NCBI RefSeq assembly: GCF_013387455.1
Contig: NZ_VWNC01000001.1
Location: forward strand, 310,001 to 374,000
Source of the DNA: Mariprofundus sp. NF
Lineage (GTDB): Bacteria; Pseudomonadota; Zetaproteobacteria; Mariprofundales; Mariprofundaceae
Length of the DNA: 64,000 nt
Direction of reading: 5' to 3'
Each line of letters opens with the position of its first letter. Position 1 is the first letter of the stretch. The notes under the pieces were generated by a model. It saw nothing but the letters and a program-made list of their open reading frames with translations, made no database searches and was not told the origin of the DNA. The translations under genes were made by a program, and so were the position numbers. Shown here piece by piece: positions 8,700 to 16,418 of the stretch.

Positions 8700-8755
8700 A
8701 ACGAAAAGGCCTGCCGGGGGAGGGGAGGGTGGCAGGCCTTCGTTAAGTTGTTGAT
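8700..8755 (-). ncRNA. Putative small RNA with C-rich loop, copy 1 (minus strand)
   Basis: On the minus strand a 14-bp stem with a two-A bulge (arms 8731-8744 and 8700-8715) encloses a 15-base loop read as ACCCTCCCCTCCCCC, followed by a TTTTCGTTTT tail as in an intrinsic terminator. Upstream is a promoter-like pair, TTGCTT (8784-8789) and TATACT (8762-8767), 16 bases apart, giving a transcript of about 55 nt. The loop is complementary to GGAGG ribosome sites. A close copy lies at 11537-11603. No coding potential was seen. Expression is inferred. Confidence 0.5.
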
Positions 8756-8761
8756 GTTACC

Positions 8762-8789
8762 AGTATAGATGGTATCTCCGGATAAGCAA
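8762..8789 (-). promoter_or_regulatory. Promoter for minus-strand small RNA, copy 1
   Basis: TTGCTT and TATACT (one mismatch from TATAAT) are 16 bases apart on the minus strand. A start about seven bases on would begin RNA near 8755, just before the C-rich-loop hairpin. Confidence 0.5.
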
Positions 8790-8796
8790 ATGCAGG

Positions 8797-8958
8797 ATGA
8801 AATTATCTTCATGGTTGGTTCACAAGAGTCTAACCCTCCCCCACGCATTGTCTCGGCTGTCCGGAGCCGATCACCCTCCCTCCCCTCCCTCGATTTCTCC
8901 GGACAATCATTCTCCTCCTGGAGAATAGTAAGGCCCCGGCTAATGTCGGGGCCTTTTT
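8797..8958 (+). ncRNA. Putative small RNA with C-rich loop, copy 1 (plus strand)
   Basis: In order: a small ATGAA/TTCAT hairpin (8797-8812), a conserved TTCATGGT..TTCACA segment, a 9-bp hairpin (TGTCCGGAG at 8858-8866 with CTCCGGACA at 8897-8905) whose 30-base loop holds CCCTCCCTCCCCTCCCTC, a second hairpin with loop TCCT (8909-8926), and an intrinsic terminator at 8930-8958. The same order, apart from the TCCT hairpin, recurs at 11840-12013, where the 9-bp stem has a compensatory change. It lies 120 bases before tex and could be either a separate RNA or an attenuated leader. Confidence 0.55.
8930..8958 (+). terminator. Intrinsic terminator of the copy-1 RNA
   Basis: AAGGCCCCGGC and GTCGGGGCCTT form an 11-bp stem with a TAAT loop, followed by a T-run. 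It stands about 120 bases before the tex start and would end the C-rich-loop transcript. Confidence 0.85.
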
Positions 8959-9079
8959 ATTGTATCTAAAAGTGGCAGTGAGGATTGCCCGTTTCTTTCT
9001 CTAAAACTGGCTATAAACTGCCGCCGACTTCGGGGTCGCCGAAGATGATGCCCCACACTGTTTTGTTTCGGGAGAAACC

Positions 9080-11485
9080 ATGCGAATTGAACTACGTATC
9101 GCCAAAGAGTTGAAGGTGAACGAGCGCCAGACTACGGCTGCTATCGGACTTCTGGATGGCGGTGCAACGGTGCCGTTTATTGCCCGTTATCGTAAAGAGG
9201 TGACCGGCGGGCTGGATGATACGCAGTTGCGTTATCTTGAAGAGCGTCTGCGTTACCTGCGCGATCTGGAATCACGCCGGGCCACCATCCTGAAATCGAT
9301 CAATGAGCAGGGGAAGCTTACCCCTGAACTGGAGAAGGTGATCAAAGCGGCTGAAACGATGGCGCGTCTGGAGGATCTCTATCTTCCCTATAAACCAAGG
9401 CGTCGTACCAAGGCGCAGATCGCCCGTGAGGCAGGCCTTGAACCACTGGCTCATGCGCTGATGGCCGATCTGAAACAGAATCCCGCAGCATTGGCTGAAG
9501 CATATATTAATGAAGAGCACGGCATTGAGAGTGCTGAACTTGCCCTTGATGGTGCGCGACAGATTCTGATGGAAGAGTTTGCTGAAGATGCCGATTTGAT
9601 TGGTCGTCTGCGTGATTATCTGAGTAAACATGCAGTGCTGGTCAGTACTCTGATAGCAGGAAAAGAGGAGCAGGGTGGCAAGTTTGCAGACTACTTTGAT
9701 TACCGTGAACCTCTGAAGAGGATTCCATCACATCGGGCTCTGGCGCTGTTTCGTGGTCGCAATGAAGGCATATTAAGTGTGAAAATACTTGAGGATGATG
9801 AGGCTGAGAGTCGTTCAACGGCGGGTTACTGTGAATCGGCGATTGCCAGCCACTTCAGAATAAGTGATCGCGGCAGGATTGGCGATAGCTGGTTGCTGGA
9901 GACGGTACGATGGGCGTGGAAGGTGAAGATATTCATGCGTCTGGAGCTCGATCTGTTTGTCGAGTTGCGCCACAAGGCTGAAGAGGAGGCGATCAAGGTG
10001 TTCGCCAATAATCTGCGTGATCTTCTGCTCGCTGCACCTGCCGGGCAGCGTGCCACCATGGGGCTTGATCCGGGTCTGAGAACCGGAGTGAAGGTGGCCG
10101 TAGTTGATCCGACCGGCAGAGTGCTTGATACCACCACCATCTATCCACACGCCCCGGCCAAACGATGGGATGAGGCGATTGCTGCACTGGCTGTACTGGC
10201 CGATAAACACCATGTGGACCTGGTCTCAATCGGCAACGGAACAGCCTCGCGTGAAACCGAAGCGCTGGTGAAAGAGCTGCGTGAACGATTTGCCCAGCTA
10301 CATCTTACGCAGGTAATGGTCTCCGAAGCTGGCGCTTCGGTCTACTCAGCCTCTGCGACAGCAGCTCAGGAGTTCCCCGATCTTGATGTCTCCCTGCGCG
10401 GGGCAGTATCGATTGCCCGTCGACTACAAGATCCGCTGGCTGAGTTGGTGAAGATTGAACCGAAATCGATCGGAGTCGGTCAGTATCAGCATGATGTCAG
10501 TCAGAGTCAGTTGGCCCGCAGTCTTGACAGTGTGGTTGAAGATTGTGTGAATCATGTCGGTGTTGATATCAATACAGCTTCGGCAGCGCTGCTCACCCAT
10601 GTGGCGGGTCTCAGTCGCTCAATGGCTGAAAATATTATTCACTTCCGCGATGAAAAGGGGGCTTTCAGCAGTCGCCAACAGCTTCTCAAGGTGCAGGGCA
10701 TCGGACCAAAAAGTTTTGAACAGGCAGCAGGATTTTTGCGTATTCCCAAGGGTGATAATCCACTGGATGCATCTGCAGTGCATCCGGAGGCCTATCCTGT
10801 GGTAGAGAAGATCGTGGCCCGCACAGGCAGGCCGGTGGCTGAGCTGATGGGAAACCGCGACTTTCTGCAGCAGCTGAAGGCTGCTGATTTTGCCGATGAG
10901 AGATTCGGTCAGATCACTGTGTCCGATATTCTTCTGGAGCTGGAGAAGCCGGGTCGCGATCCGCGTCCTGAATTTAAAACCGCGAAGTTCAAATCCGGTG
11001 TAAAAGAGCTGCGCGACTTGCGTGAAGGCATGATTCTGGAAGGGGTGGTGACCAACGTCGCCAATTTCGGTGCATTTGTTGATATCGGTGTGCATCAGGA
11101 TGGCCTTGTACATATCTCGGCGCTGACCAATCAGTTTATCGATGATCCCCGTAAGGTGGTGAAAGCCGGTGCCGTGGTGCAGGTGAAGGTGCTGGAGGTG
11201 GATGCCAAACGTAAACGCATCTCTCTGACCATGCGTATGGATGATCAAGCGGGTGCTCCTGTTGAAAAAGAGGCTCCTTCAGAGTCTGGTCGTTCAGGGC
11301 GTAGTCGTGACAGCAAGGGCAGCGACAGACCACGTTCGAATAGTCCACGTCAGAAGGCAACTCGTCCCAATAAGCCAAAAACGGCTAAGGATCAGGTAAA
11401 GCAGAAGCTGGATCGCAATAAGAAGAAACCGCTGAGTGCTCTGGAAGCCGCTTTTGCTAAGGCGCTGGCAGATGCTGATCATTAA
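9080..11485 (+). CDS. tex: Tex-family RNA-binding transcription accessory protein
   Basis: An 801-aa Tex protein, full length. The N-terminal helical region ([36 protein letters not shown] in short runs) is diagnostic. A YqgF/RNase H-like domain follows ([20 protein letters not shown], about residues 325-460), then tandem HhH motifs ([19 protein letters not shown] and [18 protein letters not shown]) and an S1 domain (about 645-720, [15 protein letters not shown]). A basic, low-complexity tail of about 75 residues is probably disordered RNA-binding sequence. Tex is the bacterial relative of Spt6 and binds RNA. It is flanked on both sides by copies of a structured non-coding locus. Confidence 0.96.
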   Translation: MRIELRIAKELKVNERQTTAAIGLLDGGATVPFIARYRKEVTGGLDDTQLRYLEERLRYLRDLESRRATILKSINEQGKLTPELEKVIKAAETMARLEDLYLPYKPRRRTKAQIAREAGLEPLAHALMADLKQNPAALAEAYINEEHGIESAELALDGARQILMEEFAEDADLIGRLRDYLSKHAVLVSTLIAGKEEQGGKFADYFDYREPLKRIPSHRALALFRGRNEGILSVKILEDDEAESRSTAGYCESAIASHFRISDRGRIGDSWLLETVRWAWKVKIFMRLELDLFVELRHKAEEEAIKVFANNLRDLLLAAPAGQRATMGLDPGLRTGVKVAVVDPTGRVLDTTTIYPHAPAKRWDEAIAALAVLADKHHVDLVSIGNGTASRETEALVKELRERFAQLHLTQVMVSEAGASVYSASATAAQEFPDLDVSLRGAVSIARRLQDPLAELVKIEPKSIGVGQYQHDVSQSQLARSLDSVVEDCVNHVGVDINTASAALLTHVAGLSRSMAENIIHFRDEKGAFSSRQQLLKVQGIGPKSFEQAAGFLRIPKGDNPLDASAVHPEAYPVVEKIVARTGRPVAELMGNRDFLQQLKAADFADERFGQITVSDILLELEKPGRDPRPEFKTAKFKSGVKELRDLREGMILEGVVTNVANFGAFVDIGVHQDGLVHISALTNQFIDDPRKVVKAGAVVQVKVLEVDAKRKRISLTMRMDDQAGAPVEKEAPSESGRSGRSRDSKGSDRPRSNSPRQKATRPNKPKTAKDQVKQKLDRNKKKPLSALEAAFAKALADADH

Positions 11486-11536
11486 GGGGAATCTCTCTTT
11501 GTGTTTGATCATGAGACTGTAAGTTTTGTGAGTGGA

Positions 11537-11603
11537 AACGAAAAGGCCTGCCAAGAGGGGGGAGGGGGAGAGGCAGGCCTTCGTTAAGTTGTCGTCATTT
11601 TCA
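11537..11603 (-). ncRNA. Putative small RNA with C-rich loop, copy 2 (minus strand)
   Basis: A second copy of the minus-strand hairpin. The arms at 11537-11552 and 11572-11585 keep the same stem sequence (AAGGCCTGCC/GGCAGGCCTT with AACG/CGTT outside). The 19-base loop differs in sequence but on the minus strand is still C-rich (CTCCCCCTCCCCCC). A TTTTCGTTT tail follows. A TGTAAT box stands 15 bases before the shared TTAACG segment, the same distance as TATACT in copy 1; the -35 is weak. It lies immediately 3' of tex, pointing towards it, and could also terminate antisense transcription. Confidence 0.45.
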
Positions 11604-11839
11604 TTACACTGGTATTATGACCTATAACGATCTGAACCCTTTTCGAAAAGGTGGGCGCAGCATCCTCGCATCAGGTATCCCGAATTCGGGATTCACACAG
11701 AGAGGATAGACAAGCTCCCGTTCAGTACGCATCGGCCCAACCTTATAAGCCATAAAACCAGTGTAACGAACTGTTATAAATCTATGAGCATATATGATGC
11801 CAAAATCGTGAATGTGGAAAATTTATCTGCAATAGTAAG
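11604..11839. other. Spacer with perfect palindromes between divergent RNA units
   Basis: This part of the 692-base gap between tex and the NYN gene has no gene that I can support. It holds a 16-base perfect palindrome, ATCCCGAATTCGGGAT (11677-11692), nested inside ATCCTC (11662-11667) and GAGGAT (11702-11707). A 14-base CCTTTTCGAAAAGG palindrome lies just upstream, near 11639-11652. AT-rich stretches near 11775-11800 could hold promoters for the plus-strand RNA. In copy 1 the matching spacer is only about 45 bases, so this copy carries an insertion or has diverged. Confidence 0.45.
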
Positions 11840-12013
11840 CATGAACTTTTTTTCATGGTCAATTCACAGATGCATCACGCAGCCACTCTAATCTACGAGT
11901 TGTCCGAAGCAGGTTTTCCCTCCCCTCCCTCCTAACCCCCTTCGGACACTGATTTATACTCGTGTTGAAGAAGTGCAAATATGGCCCCGGATCCTCCCCC
12001 GGGGCCTTTTTTT
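11840..12013 (+). ncRNA. Putative small RNA with C-rich loop, copy 2 (plus strand)
   Basis: CATGAA/TTCATG hairpin (11840-11857), then TTCATGGT..TTCACA, then a 9-bp hairpin TGTCCGAAG (11901-11909) with CTTCGGACA (11940-11948) around a 30-base loop holding CCCTCCCCTCCCTCC, then terminator 11983-12013. Compared with copy 1, stem position 7 changes from G-C to A-T on both sides, so pairing is kept, and loop length is identical. No protein gene follows on the plus strand, as the next gene runs the other way. This copy therefore cannot be a leader, which supports a free-standing RNA. Confidence 0.6.
11983..12013 (+). terminator. Intrinsic terminator of the copy-2 RNA
   Basis: GGCCCCGG (11983-11990) pairs with CCGGGGCC (11999-12006) across loop ATCCTCCC, followed by seven T. 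The loop again contains CTCCC. Confidence 0.88.
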
Positions 12014-12177
12014 GATTCAGGCCATCCGTGGCCATCACCCTGCGGGCGTGCTTTGCTCGTCCCAATCGACACTCCTGTCGATTGGTGCCTTTGGTTTGAA
12101 CCAGTTCAGTTGCTGTGAGAATAATTCTCACAATTGCGTGATGAGTTTTTCTTCCTTATTGAGGCGGCCGGTCAGCG

Positions 12178-13005
12178 TTATTCGTCTTGCGAGAAGCTTT
12201 TGATGATGTAACCACCTGATTTTTCATCCAGTTCAAGCACCAGAAGGCCGCGAGTTTGTGCCTCATCGAGTAGTTGACCGAAGCTGCGGAAGCCATGGTA
12301 GCTCTCAGAGAAGCCGGGTTGCCGCCGTTTCAATGTCTGTTTGACCATCGAACCCCACACCTTCTCCTCTTCACCGCGCTCTTTGAAAAGATCCTCCACT
12401 GTTGCCATGACCAGATCGATCCCCTCCTGTTTCAGTGTTTCGGGATCCTCTTTCAGATTCGGGCTTGCAGCTTTGCTCTTGGGTTTGGCGCTGCTGCGTT
12501 TGCGTTTGGCTTTGCCTTTGCTTTCGGAGTCACGAACCAGATCATCGTAATAGATAAACTCATCGCAGTTGGAGGTGAGCAGGTCAGAGGTGGAGTTCTT
12601 AACACCGACACCGATCACTACCTTGTCATTCTCGCGTAGCTTGGAGACCAGCGGTGAGAAATCGGAATCACCTGAGATGATGACAAAGGTATCCACATGT
12701 GATTTGGTGTAACAGAGGTCGAGGGCATCAACGACCATGCGTATATCCGCAGAATTTTTGCCACTCTGGCGCACATGTGGAATTTCAATCAGCTCGAAGG
12801 AGGCTTCGTGCATGGGAGCTTTGAATTTTTTGTAGCGCTCCCAGTCACAGTAGGCCTTTTTAACGACAATGTTGCCTTTAAGAAGCAGCCGTTCCATCAC
12901 TTTCTGAATATCGAATGCAGCATATTTAGCATCCTGCACCCCGAGGGCAACATTCTCGAAATCGCAAAACAGCGCCATGCTGCGGGTCTTGTTTTTATCG
13001 CTCAT
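12178..13005 (-). CDS. NYN-domain (LabA-like) nuclease with LOTUS/OST-HTH domain
   Basis: A 275-aa protein. Residues about 10-165 form a NYN/LabA-like PIN-fold domain with the expected acidic residues: FCDFENV, SADIRMVVDAL and ISGDSDFSPLV. A basic linker rich in Lys, Arg and Ser (about 165-190) leads to a C-terminal OST-HTH/LOTUS winged helix (about 200-272, WGSMVKQTLKRRQPGF to GYIIKSF). In known families NYN domains are RNases and LOTUS domains bind RNA, so an RNA-processing role is likely. GGAGG precedes the ATG. It sits among other RNA-binding genes (tex, cvfB-like) and the C-rich RNA loci. Confidence 0.88.
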   Translation of the reverse strand: MSDKNKTRSMALFCDFENVALGVQDAKYAAFDIQKVMERLLLKGNIVVKKAYCDWERYKKFKAPMHEASFELIEIPHVRQSGKNSADIRMVVDALDLCYTKSHVDTFVIISGDSDFSPLVSKLRENDKVVIGVGVKNSTSDLLTSNCDEFIYYDDLVRDSESKGKAKRKRSSAKPKSKAASPNLKEDPETLKQEGIDLVMATVEDLFKERGEEEKVWGSMVKQTLKRRQPGFSESYHGFRSFGQLLDEAQTRGLLVLELDEKSGGYIIKSFSQDE

Positions 13006-13086
13006 AAAACCTCCGAAGGGGTGGGGAGCCCTGATTGATGTCTGGCATAAGTATAGCAGTGAATGTTACTGATGTTGCTGCATTGC

Positions 13087-13956
13087 CTATTTTAGCGTTA
13101 ACTTTTTTTTTGTGGCCCAGGCATTGAGCAGGCGAATGCCATCGGTCTCAATTGTGATCTGTTTCTTTTTGTAGAGTGCACCGACTGCTTTTTTATACAT
13201 CTTTTTACTGGTGCCGAACCGCTGTTGAATCTCTTCCGGCGAACTTTTGTCGGTGGTGGTGATAAAACCGTCATTTTTTCTGAGGGCACGGATAATCAGT
13301 TGTGAGACATCATCGGTCTTCTCACTTGGTTTGCTGTGCAGGCAGAGATCAATACGGCCATCCTCACGAATGTTTTTGATGTAGCCGGTCAGGCGCTGAC
13401 CGCGGCGGGGCGGCACGGCTACCTCATTGTTGTGCAGTAGTCCCCAGTAGGTGTCATTAACGATCACCTGATAACCGAGATCACTTTTGTTGGAGATGAA
13501 GATGGACACCTCTTCACCTGCCTCAAGTTCACCCTCGGATTCGCGGTAGAGAAAATCATCGAGTCTGGCAGAGCCGACAATGCGGTTGCTCTCCTCATCG
13601 AGGTAGATGCGCACGACGTAGGATTTATCCTCCTCCATGCGCGGCTTCTGCTCGCCGAACGGCACCAGCAGATCCTTCATCAGACCCCAGTTCAGGAATG
13701 CACCCATGTTGGTGACAGAGACAACCTTGAGCAGTGCGAACTCACCAACCATAGCAAACGGTTTTTCTGTCGTGGCAACAAGACGGTCTTCAGAGTCACG
13801 GTAGACAAACACTTCAAGCTCGTCGCCAATATTGCACGGCACAGGCACATAGCGGATTGGCATCAGAATCTCGCCCAGCTCACCACCGTCGAGATAGACG
13901 CCGAAATCGAGCTCTTTCACCACTTTCAGTCTGTTCAGTCGGCCGATATCTGTCAT
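13087..13956 (-). CDS. CvfB/YitL-like S1 RNA-binding protein
   Basis: A 289-aa protein starting MTDIGRLNRLKVVKE. The ATG at 13956 is chosen because AGGGA lies seven bases upstream and family members begin here; the open frame continues to 14301 but that part is antisense to the next gene. Three S1-type OB domains (about residues 1-65, 68-140 and 145-215) include VTNMGAFLNWG, which matches S1 strands. A C-terminal winged helix follows (IQQRFGTSKKMYKKAVGALYKK). CvfB in Gram-positives binds RNA and affects virulence genes; the role here is inferred. Confidence 0.87.
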   Translation of the reverse strand: MTDIGRLNRLKVVKELDFGVYLDGGELGEILMPIRYVPVPCNIGDELEVFVYRDSEDRLVATTEKPFAMVGEFALLKVVSVTNMGAFLNWGLMKDLLVPFGEQKPRMEEDKSYVVRIYLDEESNRIVGSARLDDFLYRESEGELEAGEEVSIFISNKSDLGYQVIVNDTYWGLLHNNEVAVPPRRGQRLTGYIKNIREDGRIDLCLHSKPSEKTDDVSQLIIRALRKNDGFITTTDKSSPEEIQQRFGTSKKMYKKAVGALYKKKQITIETDGIRLLNAWATKKKLTLK

Positions 13957-14079
13957 AAATACATCCCTGCAGAAGAATGGGGCGAAGGTACACGTAAAAC
14001 GGCCTGACTGCATCGAAGAGTTAAGCCGGGCAGTGACAGACATCATTGCGCCAAACATCTCAAGACGTACTCTTGGCTC

Positions 14080-14757
14080 ATGGTTGGTCTGCTCTTTATC
14101 CTTGCCACTGCGGCTCTCTGGTTTCTCGGTCCCGATCAGTTTGATCGGCTGGCATTCGACCGCTTTGCCATTCTTAATGGCGAGTGGTGGCGGCTCTGGA
14201 GCTCGCATCTGGTTCACTACTCCCGTGGTCACATGATTGCCGATGTCGGCACGCTCTTTTTCCTTGCACTTGTTGTTGGCCGTTTTACCAAAGTGCTGCA
14301 TCTACTGCTCGCTTTTCTGTTTGCCATGCCGGTGATTACGGCGCTGGTGGTTCTGATGGTGCCGGCTCTGGAACATTTTCGTGGTGCATCGGCGATGGTG
14401 ATGATGCTCTGGATGGTGGTTAGCTGGTATCTGATTGTTGAGAGCAAAGGTTTTAATTTTCAGTTCGTTCTCGGTTACTGCCTGCTGGCCGTTCTGATTG
14501 GAAAGATTGCCGTGGAGTATCTGGGGCTGATGCCATCATCGCTGGATATGCCGCGTGGTTATATCCCACCCTGGCAGGTGCACATCTTCGGTGCGCTTGT
14601 CGGATTACTGGCCTTTAACGCCTTCTATCAAATCTATACGCAGCAGAACCTGCGCCGGATTGAAAAGATAAGAGCCAGGAAGAAGAAGGCTTTGCCTACC
14701 AAGCTGAAGGATTACAAGTTGCCGGAGACTCCGCAGCAACCTGTAAACCGGAAATAG
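14080..14757 (+). CDS. Rhombosortase-like intramembrane protease (first of tandem pair)
   Basis: A 225-aa membrane protein of about six helices. The NGEWWRLWSSHLVHYS segment, FRGASAMVMM with the likely catalytic Ser, and WQVHIFGALVGLLA with the likely catalytic His match the rhombosortase branch of rhomboid proteases, which process GlyGly-CTERM proteins at the inner membrane. The serine motif reads GASA instead of GxSG. A basic tail of about 45 residues (RARKKKALPTKLKDYKLPE) is extra. The ATG at 14080 is the only good start. A second, related gene follows directly. Confidence 0.8.
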   Translation: MVGLLFILATAALWFLGPDQFDRLAFDRFAILNGEWWRLWSSHLVHYSRGHMIADVGTLFFLALVVGRFTKVLHLLLAFLFAMPVITALVVLMVPALEHFRGASAMVMMLWMVVSWYLIVESKGFNFQFVLGYCLLAVLIGKIAVEYLGLMPSSLDMPRGYIPPWQVHIFGALVGLLAFNAFYQIYTQQNLRRIEKIRARKKKALPTKLKDYKLPETPQQPVNRK

Positions 14758-14758
14758 A

Positions 14759-15325
14759 TTGGCAGCTCTGGCGGTTGCGCTGCTCTGCTGGCTGGTCTGG
14801 TTTCTGCCTGAGGCCTATCAGGCGGCGCTTGTTTATGACTCCAATGCAGCAGTGGCGGGTGAGTGGTGGCGCCTGTGGAGTGGCCATCTGACCCACTATA
14901 CGCTCTCCCAGTTGATTGCCGATTCAGGCCTTGTGGCACTGCTGGGATTGGTGTTGCACCGCGTTATCAGCCCTTACCTGTTTGCCATCTCAATTATAGT
15001 GGCGCTGCCGCTGATCTCGTTGCTGCTGTTATGGCTGGTGCCGGAGATGAACAGTTATCGTGGTGCTTCGGGGTTGGCCGCCATGCTCTGGTTTATGGTC
15101 GGCTTGCATTTGATCGTGCAGGCAAAGAGTGGCTCAGTTCCGATCTGGATTGGTCCGCTGTTTATACTGCTGTTGATTGCTAAAGTGGCAGGTGAGGCGC
15201 TGGCTCTGTTCCCCGCGCTCTCTGAACTTCCTGCCGGCGTTGTTGTGGCATGGCAGGTTCACCTCTTTGGTATGGTGATCGGATTGATGGTATATCTGCT
15301 TTGCGTGAGAAAGCAGAGCGATTAA
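14759..15325 (+). CDS. Rhombosortase-like intramembrane protease (second of tandem pair)
   Basis: A 188-aa protein beginning at TTG (14759), right after the stop of the first copy; an in-frame stop at 14744 limits the start. It shares GEWWRLWSGHLTHYT, YRGASGLAAMLWFMV (canonical GxSG with Ser) and WQVHLFGMVIGLM (His) with its neighbour and lacks the basic tail. The two share order and motifs throughout, so they arose by tandem duplication. Translational coupling is likely because the genes touch. No GlyGly-CTERM substrate is encoded in the window. Confidence 0.8.
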   Translation: MAALAVALLCWLVWFLPEAYQAALVYDSNAAVAGEWWRLWSGHLTHYTLSQLIADSGLVALLGLVLHRVISPYLFAISIIVALPLISLLLLWLVPEMNSYRGASGLAAMLWFMVGLHLIVQAKSGSVPIWIGPLFILLLIAKVAGEALALFPALSELPAGVVVAWQVHLFGMVIGLMVYLLCVRKQSD

Positions 15326-15334
15326 GCTGCCGCC

Positions 15335-15865
15335 ATGTCTGAAATTGCTGTAGCGCTGGTCCATCATCCTATCCTTACCCGCACAGGCGGGACGGGAACC
15401 ACTGCCATCACCTCGATTGATGTGCACGATTTTGCACGCTGCTGTGCCTTTTATGATGTGGCACCTGTCTACCTTGTGCATCCGGCCGATGGCATGCATG
15501 CACTGATCCATGATATGACCGACTACTATATTAATGGTGCAGGTGGTGAGCGTAATCCGGGCCGCCGTGAAGTGCTGAAGGCGATCCGCTGTGTTAAATC
15601 CATAGAGGAAATTCCGGGACTGGATGAGTACAAGCTCTGGTACACCTCAGCAACCCCGCCGCAGGGGCATACGATTGAGCCATCCGAGATCCCGAAAATG
15701 GCCGGAAAACACCTGATTGTGCTGGGTACAGGCTGGGGTCTGGATAGCGATAACATGCCGAATGAAAATGGATGGTTGTCACCGATAGAAGGTATCGGTA
15801 AAGTGCGCCACCTTTCTGTACGGGCTGCCTTGGCGATTTATCTGGATCGCTTGAAAAAAGGTTGA
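15335..15865 (+). CDS. SPOUT-like SAM-dependent RNA methyltransferase (PF09936 type)
   Basis: A 176-aa protein starting MSEIAVALVHHPILTRTG. It matches the family of small SPOUT-fold RNA methyltransferases usually found between trmD and rplS (Pfam Methyltrn_RNA_4). Recognisable parts are ALVHHP, TSIDVHDFARCCAFY, VYLVHP and a C-terminal knot-like stretch VLGTGWGLDSD. The next gene is rplS, 43 bases on, which agrees with that context; trmD is not visible upstream. The RNA target is unknown. It overlaps no neighbour. Confidence 0.82.
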   Translation: MSEIAVALVHHPILTRTGGTGTTAITSIDVHDFARCCAFYDVAPVYLVHPADGMHALIHDMTDYYINGAGGERNPGRREVLKAIRCVKSIEEIPGLDEYKLWYTSATPPQGHTIEPSEIPKMAGKHLIVLGTGWGLDSDNMPNENGWLSPIEGIGKVRHLSVRAALAIYLDRLKKG

Positions 15866-15908
15866 AAAATATGGGCCCGACAGTGGTTAAGTTTGGAGGC
15901 AAAACAAA

Positions 15909-16277
15909 ATGCGTGCACTGGATGATGTAACTAAAGATCAGCTACGTGATGATATCCCGTCTTTCCGCGAGGGTGATACTGTCCGCGTAAACGTACGTCT
16001 TATCGATTTTAAAGACACCAAAAACGGCGTAGTGAAGACTGAACGTCTGCAGGCCTATGAGGGTGTTGTAATCGCCCGTCATAACAAAGGCATCTCCAGC
16101 AGCTTCACTGTTCGCAAGATTTCCAACAATGTTGGTGTTGAGCGAGTATTCCCGCTGCACTCTCCAATGCTGGAGAGTATTACTGTAGTGCGTCACGGCC
16201 GTGTTCGTCGTGCCAAGCTCTACTACCTGCGTGATCTGCGTGGTAAGGCTGCCCGTATCCGCGAGCGTCGCTACTAA
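15909..16277 (+). CDS. rplS: 50S ribosomal protein L19
   Basis: A 122-aa L19 with the family signatures [45 protein letters not shown] and a basic C-terminus [19 protein letters not shown]19 lies at the 30S-50S interface. TTGGAGG is well placed before the ATG. It follows the SPOUT methyltransferase and is closed by an intrinsic terminator at 16311. Confidence 0.98.
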   Translation: MRALDDVTKDQLRDDIPSFREGDTVRVNVRLIDFKDTKNGVVKTERLQAYEGVVIARHNKGISSSFTVRKISNNVGVERVFPLHSPMLESITVVRHGRVRRAKLYYLRDLRGKAARIRERRY

Positions 16278-16310
16278 GACCAGACCGGTTGTTATCAGGC
16301 AACAGGATTT

Positions 16311-16336
16311 AAAGGGGAGCTTCGGCTCCCCTTTTT
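16311..16336 (+). terminator. Intrinsic terminator after rplS
   Basis: AAAGGGGAGC, a UUCG tetraloop, GCTCCCC and a T-run: a classic, very stable terminator. Confidence 0.95.
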
Positions 16337-16418
16337 CTTTTTGTGCGTTGGCTATTACAAATTTATTCACCATGAACTTTCTGCTTGGTTTCCGTTGGTG
16401 AGATCATAGGATGCGGAT

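Noticed and set aside
8700-8744. Terminator of the upstream lipoprotein gene (plus strand)
   Set aside because: The hairpin is not followed by a T-run on the plus strand; the T-rich tail is on the minus strand, so it was assigned to an opposite transcript.
13957-14301. N-terminal extension of the CvfB-like gene
   Set aside because: It would overlap the rhombosortase gene, has no family similarity, and an AGGGA site marks the internal ATG.
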